In this document: positions 1 through 5,080 of the stretch, piece after piece | How the letters are laid out: each line of letters opens with the position of its first letter | Position numbering within the stretch: the first letter of the stretch is position 1 | Assembly (NCBI GenBank): GCA_050943215.1 | Contig: JBMNOU010000103.1 | Coordinates: 1-5,080 of the forward strand | DNA length: 5,080 nt | Reading direction: 5' to 3' | Source of the DNA: JBMNOU01 sp050943215 | Lineage (GTDB): Bacteria; Bacillota; Clostridia; Christensenellales; SZUA-584 | Position numbers and translations under genes: made by a program | The notes under the pieces: generated by a model | Databases searched by the model: none | The model's input: the letters and a program-made list of their open reading frames with translations, nothing else | What the model was told of the DNA's origin: nothing

Positions 1-162
1 GATGAAAAAAGGACGGTTCTATTTATTCTGCACAAGATCGGTGAAAATCCAGATCCATTCCAGATGACGTACGATCCAAAACAGTTGAAGGAAATTATTG
101 AATATATCCATTCAAATGAGGATATATTTCAGGTCATTCCCTACTCCGGTTTATTTTCCTGA
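1..162 (+). CDS. C-terminal fragment, probable polysaccharide deacetylase
   Basis: The first frame is open from the window edge to a TGA at 160-162 and gives 53 residues, so the gene begins upstream of the window. The visible part contains TVLFILHKIGENPDP, then MTYDPKQLKEIIEYIHSN, then the ending FQVIPYSGLFS. A hydrophobic strand followed by H-x-I-G, a short 'Y-x-P-x-Q-L-K-E-I-I-x-Y-I' helix and a final 'V-I-P-Y-S' strand is what I recall from the C-terminal end of NodB-type polysaccharide deacetylases, which remove acetyl groups from cell-surface polysaccharides or peptidoglycan. The catalytic Asp-His-His motifs would lie upstream and cannot be checked. The reading frame is convincing; the family name is a moderate-confidence inference from a short tail. 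No clear terminator follows it before hcp. Confidence 0.5.
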   Translation, partial: DEKRTVLFILHKIGENPDPFQMTYDPKQLKEIIEYIHSNEDIFQVIPYSGLFS

Positions 163-282
163 CCAGTATCGAAAACTAGCCCTAAAATAGTCTCCTGGGA
201 TGTTTCTTAGGAAGCCCCCCCGATCGACGCTGCTGGAACAAAGTATTAACGTAACAGGTTTTCTAATAAAATTTATCAATAA

Positions 283-298
283 CGTTGCAAATGCAACG
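283..298. promoter_or_regulatory. Perfect inverted repeat upstream of hcp, candidate activator operator
   Basis: CGTTGC-AAAT-GCAACG is a perfect 6-bp dyad around a 4-base spacer, centred between 290 and 291. Its centre lies 41.5 bases upstream of the transcription start predicted from the TATACT at 320-325. That is the classic class II position for CRP/FNR-family activators. hcp genes in anaerobes are often controlled by the CRP/FNR-family regulator HcpR, so an HcpR-like protein is a reasonable candidate. The half-sites do not match the FNR consensus (TTGAT-N4-ATCAA), and I cannot confirm which regulator binds. A second TAACGT at 247-252 repeats the TAACGT at 280-285, 33 bp away, and may be a weaker accessory site. 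Confidence 0.55.
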
Positions 299-319
299 CA
301 TCTTTTCCTTGTTATGCCA

Positions 320-325
320 TATACT
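320..325 (+). promoter_or_regulatory. Predicted -10 box of the hcp promoter
   Basis: TATACT matches the sigma-A -10 consensus in five of six positions and would start transcription near 332, giving a leader of about 38 nt. No acceptable -35 hexamer lies 16-18 bases upstream (CGCATC or GCATCT there). A missing -35 together with a dyad at -41.5 is what an activator-dependent promoter looks like. The start site is predicted, not measured. Confidence 0.5.
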
Positions 326-355
326 TAATTTGGATACATTAACAAATATATATCT

Positions 356-363
356 AAGGAGGG
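356..363 (+). promoter_or_regulatory. Strong Shine-Dalgarno site of hcp
   Basis: AAGGAGGG lies six bases before the ATG at 370. It fixes this ATG as the start, in preference to the in-frame Met codon three codons later (379). The strength suggests efficient translation once the gene is transcribed. Confidence 0.85.
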
Positions 364-369
364 TTTACT

Positions 370-1932
370 ATGTCCAATATGTTTTGCTTTCAATGCGAGC
401 AAACGGCAGGGGGAAGAGGCTGCACATCAGCTGGCGTTTGCGGAAAAAAACACCCGACTGCCAAGCTTCAGGATGAGCTTACGGGTGCGCTGATCGGCCT
501 TGCGCAATCTGCCGCAGGCAGTACGCTAACGGACGGTATTTACAGAACAATTATGGAAGGGTTATTTACCACAGTTACAAACGTCAACTTTGATGATGAC
601 GCGATCAGCCTCAAAATCGAAAAGACTCTTAACGTAAAAAAGGAACTGGATAAACATGATAAAGTAGCGTGTTATGATATGCAAAATCTATGGAACGCGG
701 AAGAAGATATCCGATCGCTCAAATCTCTGATTCTGTTCGGTATTCGCGGCATGGCTGCATATGCATATCACGCGTACGTTTTGGGATATCAGGATAAAGA
801 CGTTAATAAATTTTTTATTTTTGCGCTTAATGCAATCGGCAATGAAATGCAAGTGGAGGCTCTGCTTAATGTTGTCATGCAGACAGGCGATATTAACTTA
901 AAATGCATGGCGTTACTCGATAAAGCCAATACTGAAACTTTTGGCCACCCTGTTCCAACAAGAGTTCCTCTTTCCATCGAAAAGGGACCGTTTATTGTTA
1001 TTTCTGGACATGATCTAAAGGATCTCCATCAGCTTCTTGAGCAAACAAAAGACAAAGGTGTTAATGTATATACACACGGCGAGATGCTCCCCGCACATGC
1101 CTATCCGAAACTTAAAGCGTATTCCCATTTGAAAGGCAACTTCGGCACTGCGTGGCAGAATCAACAAAAAGAATTTGCTGAAATTCCGGCGCCCGTGCTG
1201 TTTACGACAAACTGCATTATGCCAGTTAAGCCAAGCTACGCGGATCGTATCTATACGACCGAGGTCGTCGCGTATCCCGGGATGGTGCATATTGGCGATG
1301 ACAAAGATTTTACGCCTATTATCGAAAAAGCTTTGGAACTTGGCGGTTACTCCGAAGAGAAAAAAATGGCGGGCATTAACGGCGGTGAATATGTGACAAC
1401 CGGTTTTGCGCAGAATACGGTACTGGATGTTGCAGACAAGGTGGTAGAAGCCGTCAAAGCGGGCGCTATCCGGCACTTCTTTCTTGTAGGTGGATGCGAC
1501 GGTGCAAGACCCGGCCGGAATTATTATACCGAGCTTGTTAAGCAGACGCCGAACGATACAATTATTTTAACGCTGGCATGCGGAAAATACCGCTTTAACG
1601 ACCTTGACCTCGGCGAGATTGGGGGCTTGCCGCGCATTATGGATATGGGCCAGTGCAACGATGCTTACAGCGCAATTAGGGTAGCTTTAGCGCTTGCCGA
1701 TTCGTTTGGCTGCGGCGTTAATGATCTGCCGCTCACGCTGGTGCTCTCATGGTACGAACAAAAGGCGGTTTGCATATTGCTGACGCTGCTTGCAATTGGC
1801 ATAAAAAACATCTATATTGGGCCTACGCTGCCGGCGTTTATTTCGCCGAACATACTTTCTGTGCTTGTCGATAAATTTGATCTAACGCCGATATCGACGC
1901 CAGAAGAAGACCTTAAAAAAATACTCGGGTAA
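370..1932 (+). CDS. hcp: Hydroxylamine reductase / hybrid cluster protein Hcp
   Basis: This 520-residue cytoplasmic iron-sulfur enzyme belongs to the Hcp (prismane) family. Family members reduce hydroxylamine to ammonia in vitro and are now seen mainly as NO reductases that protect against nitrosative stress; E. coli Hcp also acts in protein S-nitrosylation. The N-terminal cluster cysteines are C6, C9, C18 and C24 (C-x2-C-x8-C-x5-C), the spacing of strict-anaerobe enzymes with a [4Fe-4S] cluster, unlike the longer spacing of the E. coli [2Fe-2S] type. All expected hybrid-cluster ligands are present: H214 (SGHD), E238 (HGEM), C282 (TNCIMP), C376 (GGCDGARPGR, the persulfide cysteine), C404 (LACGK), C429 (GQCND), E463 and K465 (WYEQKA). 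From H214 to C429 their spacing equals what I recall for the Desulfovibrio enzyme. The alpha-helical domain between the two cluster regions is present, so this is not the shortened archaeal-type form. No hcr reductase gene adjoins it, so electrons probably come from ferredoxin, rubredoxin or another carrier encoded elsewhere. Confidence 0.97.
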   Translation: MSNMFCFQCEQTAGGRGCTSAGVCGKKHPTAKLQDELTGALIGLAQSAAGSTLTDGIYRTIMEGLFTTVTNVNFDDDAISLKIEKTLNVKKELDKHDKVACYDMQNLWNAEEDIRSLKSLILFGIRGMAAYAYHAYVLGYQDKDVNKFFIFALNAIGNEMQVEALLNVVMQTGDINLKCMALLDKANTETFGHPVPTRVPLSIEKGPFIVISGHDLKDLHQLLEQTKDKGVNVYTHGEMLPAHAYPKLKAYSHLKGNFGTAWQNQQKEFAEIPAPVLFTTNCIMPVKPSYADRIYTTEVVAYPGMVHIGDDKDFTPIIEKALELGGYSEEKKMAGINGGEYVTTGFAQNTVLDVADKVVEAVKAGAIRHFFLVGGCDGARPGRNYYTELVKQTPNDTIILTLACGKYRFNDLDLGEIGGLPRIMDMGQCNDAYSAIRVALALADSFGCGVNDLPLTLVLSWYEQKAVCILLTLLAIGIKNIYIGPTLPAFISPNILSVLVDKFDLTPISTPEEDLKKILG

Positions 1933-1949
1933 AACAAAAGATAATAGAA

Positions 1950-1980
1950 AAAGAGCCGCTGTTTAAGATAGCGGCTCTTT
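1950..1980. terminator. Bidirectional hairpin terminator between convergent genes
   Basis: AAAGAGCCGCT (1950-1960) pairs perfectly with AGCGGCTCTTT (1970-1980), an 11-bp GC-rich stem with a 9-base loop. It starts 17 bases after the hcp stop. On the minus strand the stem runs into a longer T tract (CTCTTTTTC), so termination should be stronger for the convergent gene; on the plus strand only the three Ts closing the stem are available. The minus-strand stop codon (1963-1965) lies in the loop, so one stem arm is also coding sequence. Confidence 0.88.
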
Positions 1981-4011
1981 GATGCGTAACCTTAATTCTA
2001 AAAGCAAATCCTCGCGGCTATAGACGGGCTTCCTGCACGCATAGTTTTCGCACACAAACCCCGCGAATGGTTTGTCAGTTTTGTATTGCGTAAGCTCCGG
2101 AAACACCATGTCCATTTCATCGCTTTTATCGTAATAGATAACTGTGGTAAATGGTAAGAAATCTTTTATGATTGTCTTATACGTATCAACAGCTTCAAGA
2201 TCGTCCTTTCGCGCCGCAATAACGACCTGGCTGTGCGGTACTACGCTTACAAGCAGCGATGATATAAAATGCACATGCGCTCCGGGCGCCTCCGCCGCAA
2301 TTGAAAGAAACCCTTGGGTAGCGGACTCTAGCATCTGACGATAGAATTCTTCGCCCAATAAATTATACAATCTTAACAGGCACGCAACAGCACAGGAATT
2401 GCCGGATGGCATTGCGCCATCATACTCGTCCCTCGGGCGTACGAACAGTTCTTCCTTCCCTTTTCTGACCATAAAAAACCGGTTCGCCTGTTCATCCCAA
2501 AAAAACTTAATCATATCTTGCGCCATCGTAACTGCATTTTTTAGATACTTTATATCGCGTGTTGCGGTATACAATGAGATCAGCCCATTTGCCATATTCG
2601 CGTAGTCTGCAAGAAAACTTTTTGAAGACCGCATACCGTCCTTATACACTCCGGATAACCCGCTGTTTTCATCTATCATATTGATGAGGATAAAATCGGC
2701 CGCTTCTATGGCGCTGATGATATAATTATCGTTTGAAAAGACCGTTCCCGCACGCGCAAGCGCCTCAATCATCAGCCCGTTCCAAGACGCCAATACTTTG
2801 GTATCTTTGAATGGCCGTATCTTCTTTTGCCTCGCTTTAAAAAGCTTTTGTATAACGGCAGATTCAAGCTCTCCGCCCCCTGCATGCGCATTCAATAAAT
2901 TGAGTATGTTCTTTCCCTCGAAGTTCCCACGTTTTGTAACACCGTAGCGCGCTTCCAATAAACACAGCTCGTTCTCGGAACACAATTCTTTTAGCTCGTT
3001 ATAATCCCATACATAATATTTTCCTTCGACGTTTTCGGAATCTGCATCTTCTGCGGAAAAAAACCCGCCTTCGGGAGATTTCATATCGCGCAGTATATAT
3101 GCGCATATTTTTTGTGCAATATCCCCATAAAATGGCCGGCCCGTTGCCGCAAAACATTCCGTATATGCGCTTATAAGCATTGCGTTGTCATAAAGCATCT
3201 TTTCAAAGTGTGGTACAAGCCATTTGCTGTCGGTTGAATACCTCGAAAAACCATACCCGATATGGTCAAAAATACCGCCCCTGTACATATGCTCAAGCGT
3301 TTTTTCTGTCATATCCAACGCTTTTTCTTTGTGGTAAGCCTTCCAATATCGCAAAAGGTATAGCAGATAATGCGGAGTCGGGAACTTAGGGCTGCCGGAA
3401 AATCCGCCGTATGCCTCTTCATATGAATTTTCAATATGGCCGTATGCTTTATCGATTATTTTCTGCGCGTCTGCCGCTTGGCCCTGAGGCCTTCCCCGGT
3501 TGTCATTGAACAATTCTAATATATCGTAACTGTGTTTAATCAGTTCTGCCCTGTTTTTTTGCCATAGCGTGATGATCCGTGCCAGCAGTTCGGTCATCCC
3601 GATTCGGCCATATATCGTTTCTTTGGGCAGATAAGTCCCAGCAAAAAAAGGCTTTTTTTCAGCTGTCATGATGATTGTTAGCGGCCATCCGCCGCTGCCC
3701 GTCATTGCCTGGCAGACATTCATGTAGACTTCGTCAATATCCGGCCGCTCCTCCCTGTCCACCTTAACGGATACAAAACCGGCATTTAGGATAGCTGCCA
3801 CGTCTGCATCCTCAAAACTTTCATGCGCCATCACATGGCACCAATGGCAGGTTGAATACCCGATGGACAGGAATATGGGCTTATCTTCTTGCTTTGCTTT
3901 TTCAAACGCCTCAGAGCTCCACGGGTACCAATCCACGGGGTTATGGGCGTGTTGAAGTAGATAAGGTGAAGTTTCACGGATAAGCTTATTCGTATATTGA
4001 TTGTTAGACAT
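1963..4011 (-). CDS. yyaL: Thioredoxin-domain protein, YyaL/SSP411 (DUF255) family
   Basis: With the start at 4011 this gene encodes 682 residues, close to the usual length of bacterial YyaL. Residues 1 to about 160 form a thioredoxin-like domain. It opens with the family signature ETSPYLLQHAHNPVDWYPW, has the redox motif C55-H-W-C58 in STCHWCHVMAHESF, then VKVDREERPDID, and the cis-proline P110 in GGWPLT, followed by FFAGTYLP. The remainder resembles an (alpha/alpha)6 barrel like that of N-acylglucosamine 2-epimerases and six-hairpin glycosidases: GGIFDHIGYGFSRYS (from 245), HFEKMLYDNAM (from 268), FSAEDADSE (from 318), ASWNGLMIEAL (around W410) and a late MPSGNS motif. A conserved C-terminal pair, C654 and C659, is also present. 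There is no signal peptide or membrane segment, so it is likely cytoplasmic. The biochemical role of the family is not established; human SPATA20 is a homologue. It runs convergent to hcp and appears monocistronic. An in-frame ATG at 4024-4026 would add five residues but has no ribosome site. Confidence 0.95.
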   Translation of the reverse strand: MSNNQYTNKLIRETSPYLLQHAHNPVDWYPWSSEAFEKAKQEDKPIFLSIGYSTCHWCHVMAHESFEDADVAAILNAGFVSVKVDREERPDIDEVYMNVCQAMTGSGGWPLTIIMTAEKKPFFAGTYLPKETIYGRIGMTELLARIITLWQKNRAELIKHSYDILELFNDNRGRPQGQAADAQKIIDKAYGHIENSYEEAYGGFSGSPKFPTPHYLLYLLRYWKAYHKEKALDMTEKTLEHMYRGGIFDHIGYGFSRYSTDSKWLVPHFEKMLYDNAMLISAYTECFAATGRPFYGDIAQKICAYILRDMKSPEGGFFSAEDADSENVEGKYYVWDYNELKELCSENELCLLEARYGVTKRGNFEGKNILNLLNAHAGGGELESAVIQKLFKARQKKIRPFKDTKVLASWNGLMIEALARAGTVFSNDNYIISAIEAADFILINMIDENSGLSGVYKDGMRSSKSFLADYANMANGLISLYTATRDIKYLKNAVTMAQDMIKFFWDEQANRFFMVRKGKEELFVRPRDEYDGAMPSGNSCAVACLLRLYNLLGEEFYRQMLESATQGFLSIAAEAPGAHVHFISSLLVSVVPHSQVVIAARKDDLEAVDTYKTIIKDFLPFTTVIYYDKSDEMDMVFPELTQYKTDKPFAGFVCENYACRKPVYSREDLLLELRLRIKEPLS

Positions 4012-4016
4012 AGCAG

Positions 4017-4024
4017 TCACCCCC
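4017..4024 (-). promoter_or_regulatory. Ribosome binding site that sets the yyaL start
   Basis: Read on the minus strand, GGGGGTGA matches the ideal GGAGGTGA at seven of eight positions and lies five bases before the ATG at 4011-4009. The upstream in-frame ATG (4026-4024) overlaps this site and is preceded by ATACTCTTT, which has no Shine-Dalgarno character. I therefore place the start at 4011, giving an N-terminus of MSNNQYTNKL. Confidence 0.75.
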
Positions 4025-4066
4025 ATAAAGAGTATATCGTGTTTAAGATACCCTGTTTACCAAATA

Positions 4067-4095
4067 TTTATAAGATGATAGAATTAGAATAACAA
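4067..4095 (-). promoter_or_regulatory. Candidate sigma-A promoter of yyaL
   Basis: On the minus strand TTGTTA (4095-4090) and TATAAA (4072-4067) are separated by exactly 17 bases. They match the sigma-A consensus in four and five of six positions. Transcription would begin near 4060 and leave a leader of about 50 nt before the ATG at 4011. The region is AT-rich, so a chance match is possible. Confidence 0.45.
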
Positions 4096-4113
4096 ACTTA
4101 AGTATGAAATTCT

Positions 4114-4445
4114 ATGGATTCTTTCGATCATAATAAGATCCATCAGTGAAATTTGCATCAGAAATCTTAAAACCTCAAGGATTATTCCGAAAAGGCAAAT
4201 CAAGAATCTGGCTGGATGATCATTGGTTGGTTTACCACAGTTGTTGATTTCAACCTTCGGGACTCTCAAAAGGCACACATTCAAACATTGGTATTAATTT
4301 TAACTGGCATAAAAGTGACTCCTTTTCTTTCGATTATGGATATAGGGAAAAAGACCTTGTTTCTGCTGATAATCCTATGTGGTATAAAATGGTTTATGCT
4401 TTTGCCAAGAACCCCTTAAAAGATATAAAACGAGAAAGCCACTAA
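4114..4445 (+). pseudogene. Decayed gene of an uncharacterised Firmicutes protein family
   Basis: No single frame is open here, but joined frames read as one protein. A start at 4114 gives MDSFDHNKIHQ, then TGA at 4147. The next frame continues from 4149 with KFASEILKPQGLFRKGKSRI and WLDDH up to about 4223. A one-base insertion then moves to GWFTTVVDF (4225-4251). A one-base loss returns to QPSGLSKGTHSNIGINF, NWHKSDSFSFDYGYREKDL and onward to a TAA at 4443-4445. The pattern 'RIWLDD-x-GW...V-x-FQPS-x-x-x-KG-x-x-x-N-x-G-I-x-F...SFDYGYR' resembles a family of small hypothetical proteins I recall from clostridia and bacilli; its function is unknown to me. Reading the first part instead from an ATG at 4104 meets two consecutive TAA codons (4131-4136). 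No good ribosome site precedes either start. Three disruptions in about 140 bases argue for real decay rather than a single sequencing error. The end may also be truncated relative to intact members. Confidence 0.65.
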
Positions 4446-4452
4446 ACCAACA

Positions 4453-4481
4453 TTGTATATTTTTGGCTAATGTATTATAAT
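4453..4481 (+). promoter_or_regulatory. Promoter of the zinc-ribbon membrane protein gene
   Basis: TTGTAT (4453-4458) and a perfect TATAAT (4476-4481) are separated by 17 bases. The -35 box is weak (TTG only), but the -10 box is ideal. Transcription would start near 4488, about 28 nt before the ATG at 4516, so the gene is probably expressed alone. The setting is AT-rich, which raises the chance of a fortuitous -10. Confidence 0.5.
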
Positions 4482-4515
4482 AATAATTATTGGTTATATC
4501 ATAAGGGGTATAATT

Positions 4516-4995
4516 ATGTATTGTACAAAATGTGGCAAGCAATCGCTTGATAATGAAGGACAGTTTTGTGCTTACTGTGGAAGGCCGCTTGTTAATGAAA
4601 TAAAGGCTAATAGCAACTCGGTAAATAGTGTTAGTCAGAGTACTACTAAAGATCATCCATCGGGCTTTCTTTGGCCAATAATACTACTGTGTACTCGCTC
4701 CGTTATGTGGGCAATAGCAGCTATTATGTTTATGGCGATTTCTCCTGCTATCTCAACATGGAATATTGTTTGGACAATTTTCGGTTTTTACGTGATATAT
4801 AAAATATATAAAAGGAATGTTCGTTGGTATAACTCGGCTTTATGTATAACAGGGGTCGATGCTGTATGGTTATTGTTTAGTTTTTTCAGTACTGCTAATA
4901 TTCATCAATTATTCTTATACATATCAATTATCGATATTATTACTTTCGTATTGTTATTAGTTAACAAGAAGTACTTTATAAATGTTGCGAAATGA
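4516..4995 (+). CDS. Zinc-ribbon membrane protein of unknown function
   Basis: This encodes 159 residues. The N-terminus is a zinc ribbon, C3-T-K-C6-G ... F-C18-A-Y-C21-G, of the short type found at the start of many Firmicutes membrane or sensor proteins; the four cysteines should bind one zinc ion. A polar, serine- and asparagine-rich linker (about 28-50) follows. Then come four likely membrane segments, at about 51-76, 82-98, 105-124 and 129-149, with the basic loop KIYKRNVRW between the second and third and a basic end (NKKYF). The zinc ribbon is probably cytoplasmic. AAGGGG at 4503-4508, seven bases before the ATG, supports the start. There is no catalytic motif, and I cannot assign a role; such proteins are usually annotated 'zinc-ribbon domain-containing protein'. 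Codon use is more AT-rich than in hcp or yyaL. It follows the pseudogene by 70 bases and has no partner gene in the window. Confidence 0.82.
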   Translation: MYCTKCGKQSLDNEGQFCAYCGRPLVNEIKANSNSVNSVSQSTTKDHPSGFLWPIILLCTRSVMWAIAAIMFMAISPAISTWNIVWTIFGFYVIYKIYKRNVRWYNSALCITGVDAVWLLFSFFSTANIHQLFLYISIIDIITFVLLLVNKKYFINVAK

Positions 4996-5021
4996 AAAAG
5001 TGCAGACAATAATCTACTTTT
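4996..5021 (+). terminator. Weak possible terminator after the zinc-ribbon gene
   Basis: AAAAGT (4996-5001) pairs with ACTTTT (5016-5021) and AGA (5004-5006) with TCT (5013-5015), leaving a GC bulge and a six-base loop. The hairpin begins directly after the stop codon and ends in a T run, but it is AT-rich and of doubtful stability. The remaining bases to 5080 show no gene or other recognisable structure. Confidence 0.3.
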
Positions 5022-5080
5022 CTCTATAATTGGATTTATAGTTCGGAACCATTAGTCAGCTATTCTCAGAACATTAATAA

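Noticed and set aside
181..211. CCTAA...TTAGG inverted repeat after the first gene, considered as a terminator.
   Set aside because: The stem is only five pairs plus a few imperfect A-T pairs, and it is followed by a C run rather than Ts.
328..347. ATTTG-N10-CAAAT inverted repeat over the predicted hcp transcription start, considered as a Rex-type or other repressor site.
   Set aside because: The arms are short and AT-rich, and the spacing does not fit the Rex consensus; chance is likely in such sequence.
285..476. A 63-codon plus-strand open frame overlapping the start of hcp.
   Set aside because: It runs through the hcp operator, promoter and ribosome site and has no Shine-Dalgarno of its own.
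1015..1476. A 153-codon open frame on the minus strand inside hcp.
   Set aside because: It lies entirely opposite a highly conserved Hcp region and has no ribosome site or recognisable motif, so it is a shadow of the real gene.
4084..4284. A 66-codon minus-strand open frame between yyaL and the pseudogene.
   Set aside because: It overlaps the yyaL promoter region and the pseudogene, has no ribosome site, and its sequence has no recognisable features.
4216..4419. A 67-codon plus-strand open frame within the decayed gene.
   Set aside because: Only its first part (GWFTTVVDF) matches the reconstructed protein; after that it is out of frame. It is better explained as part of the pseudogene.
4375..4656. 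A 93-codon minus-strand open frame opposite the zinc-ribbon gene start.
   Set aside because: It is antisense to the zinc-ribbon codons and the promoter, with no support of its own.
1..5080. A hidden CRISPR array, insertion sequence, tRNA/rRNA or riboswitch.
   Set aside because: I saw no regularly spaced repeats, transposase motifs, terminal inverted repeats, cloverleaf-like segments or recognisable riboswitch cores on either strand.

Overview
The window looks like the chromosome of an anaerobic, low-to-moderate-GC Gram-positive bacterium of the Clostridia type. This rests on purine-rich Shine-Dalgarno sites (for example AAGGAGGG), a hybrid-cluster protein with the N-terminal cysteine spacing typical of strict anaerobes, and AT-rich sigma-A-like promoters. 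The assignment is inference; no rRNA or marker gene is present.

Layout: (1) Positions 1-162 hold the C-terminal end of a gene that starts outside the window, probably a polysaccharide deacetylase. (2) Positions 163-369 are an intergenic control region. It carries a perfect dyad (CGTTGC-N4-GCAACG) that sits at about -41.5 relative to the start predicted from a downstream -10 box, which is the geometry of a class II activator site. (3) Positions 370-1932 encode Hcp (hydroxylamine reductase / NO reductase) with all eight hybrid-cluster ligands and the four N-terminal Fe-S cysteines. (4) A bidirectional hairpin terminator at 1950-1980 separates hcp from a convergent gene. (5) Positions 4011-1963 on the minus strand encode a full-length YyaL/SSP411 (DUF255) protein: a thioredoxin-like domain with CHWC followed by an (alpha/alpha)6-barrel-like domain. 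(6) Positions 4114-4445 are a decayed gene, readable only by joining several frames. (7) Positions 4516-4995 encode a small zinc-ribbon protein with about four membrane segments, with its own promoter. (8) Positions 4996-5080 show no gene.

How the genes relate: hcp appears monocistronic and probably responds to nitrosative or redox stress through the upstream dyad. The YyaL-like gene is transcribed toward it, so the pair shares only a terminator; both could bear on redox homeostasis, but no operon links them. The right end, from about 4080 on, is visibly more AT-rich and holds a pseudogene and an orphan membrane protein, which suggests an accessory or eroding segment. I found no CRISPR array, transposase, tRNA or rRNA, and no clear evidence of a new multi-gene system. 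The most useful observations are the hcp promoter architecture and the decayed gene.
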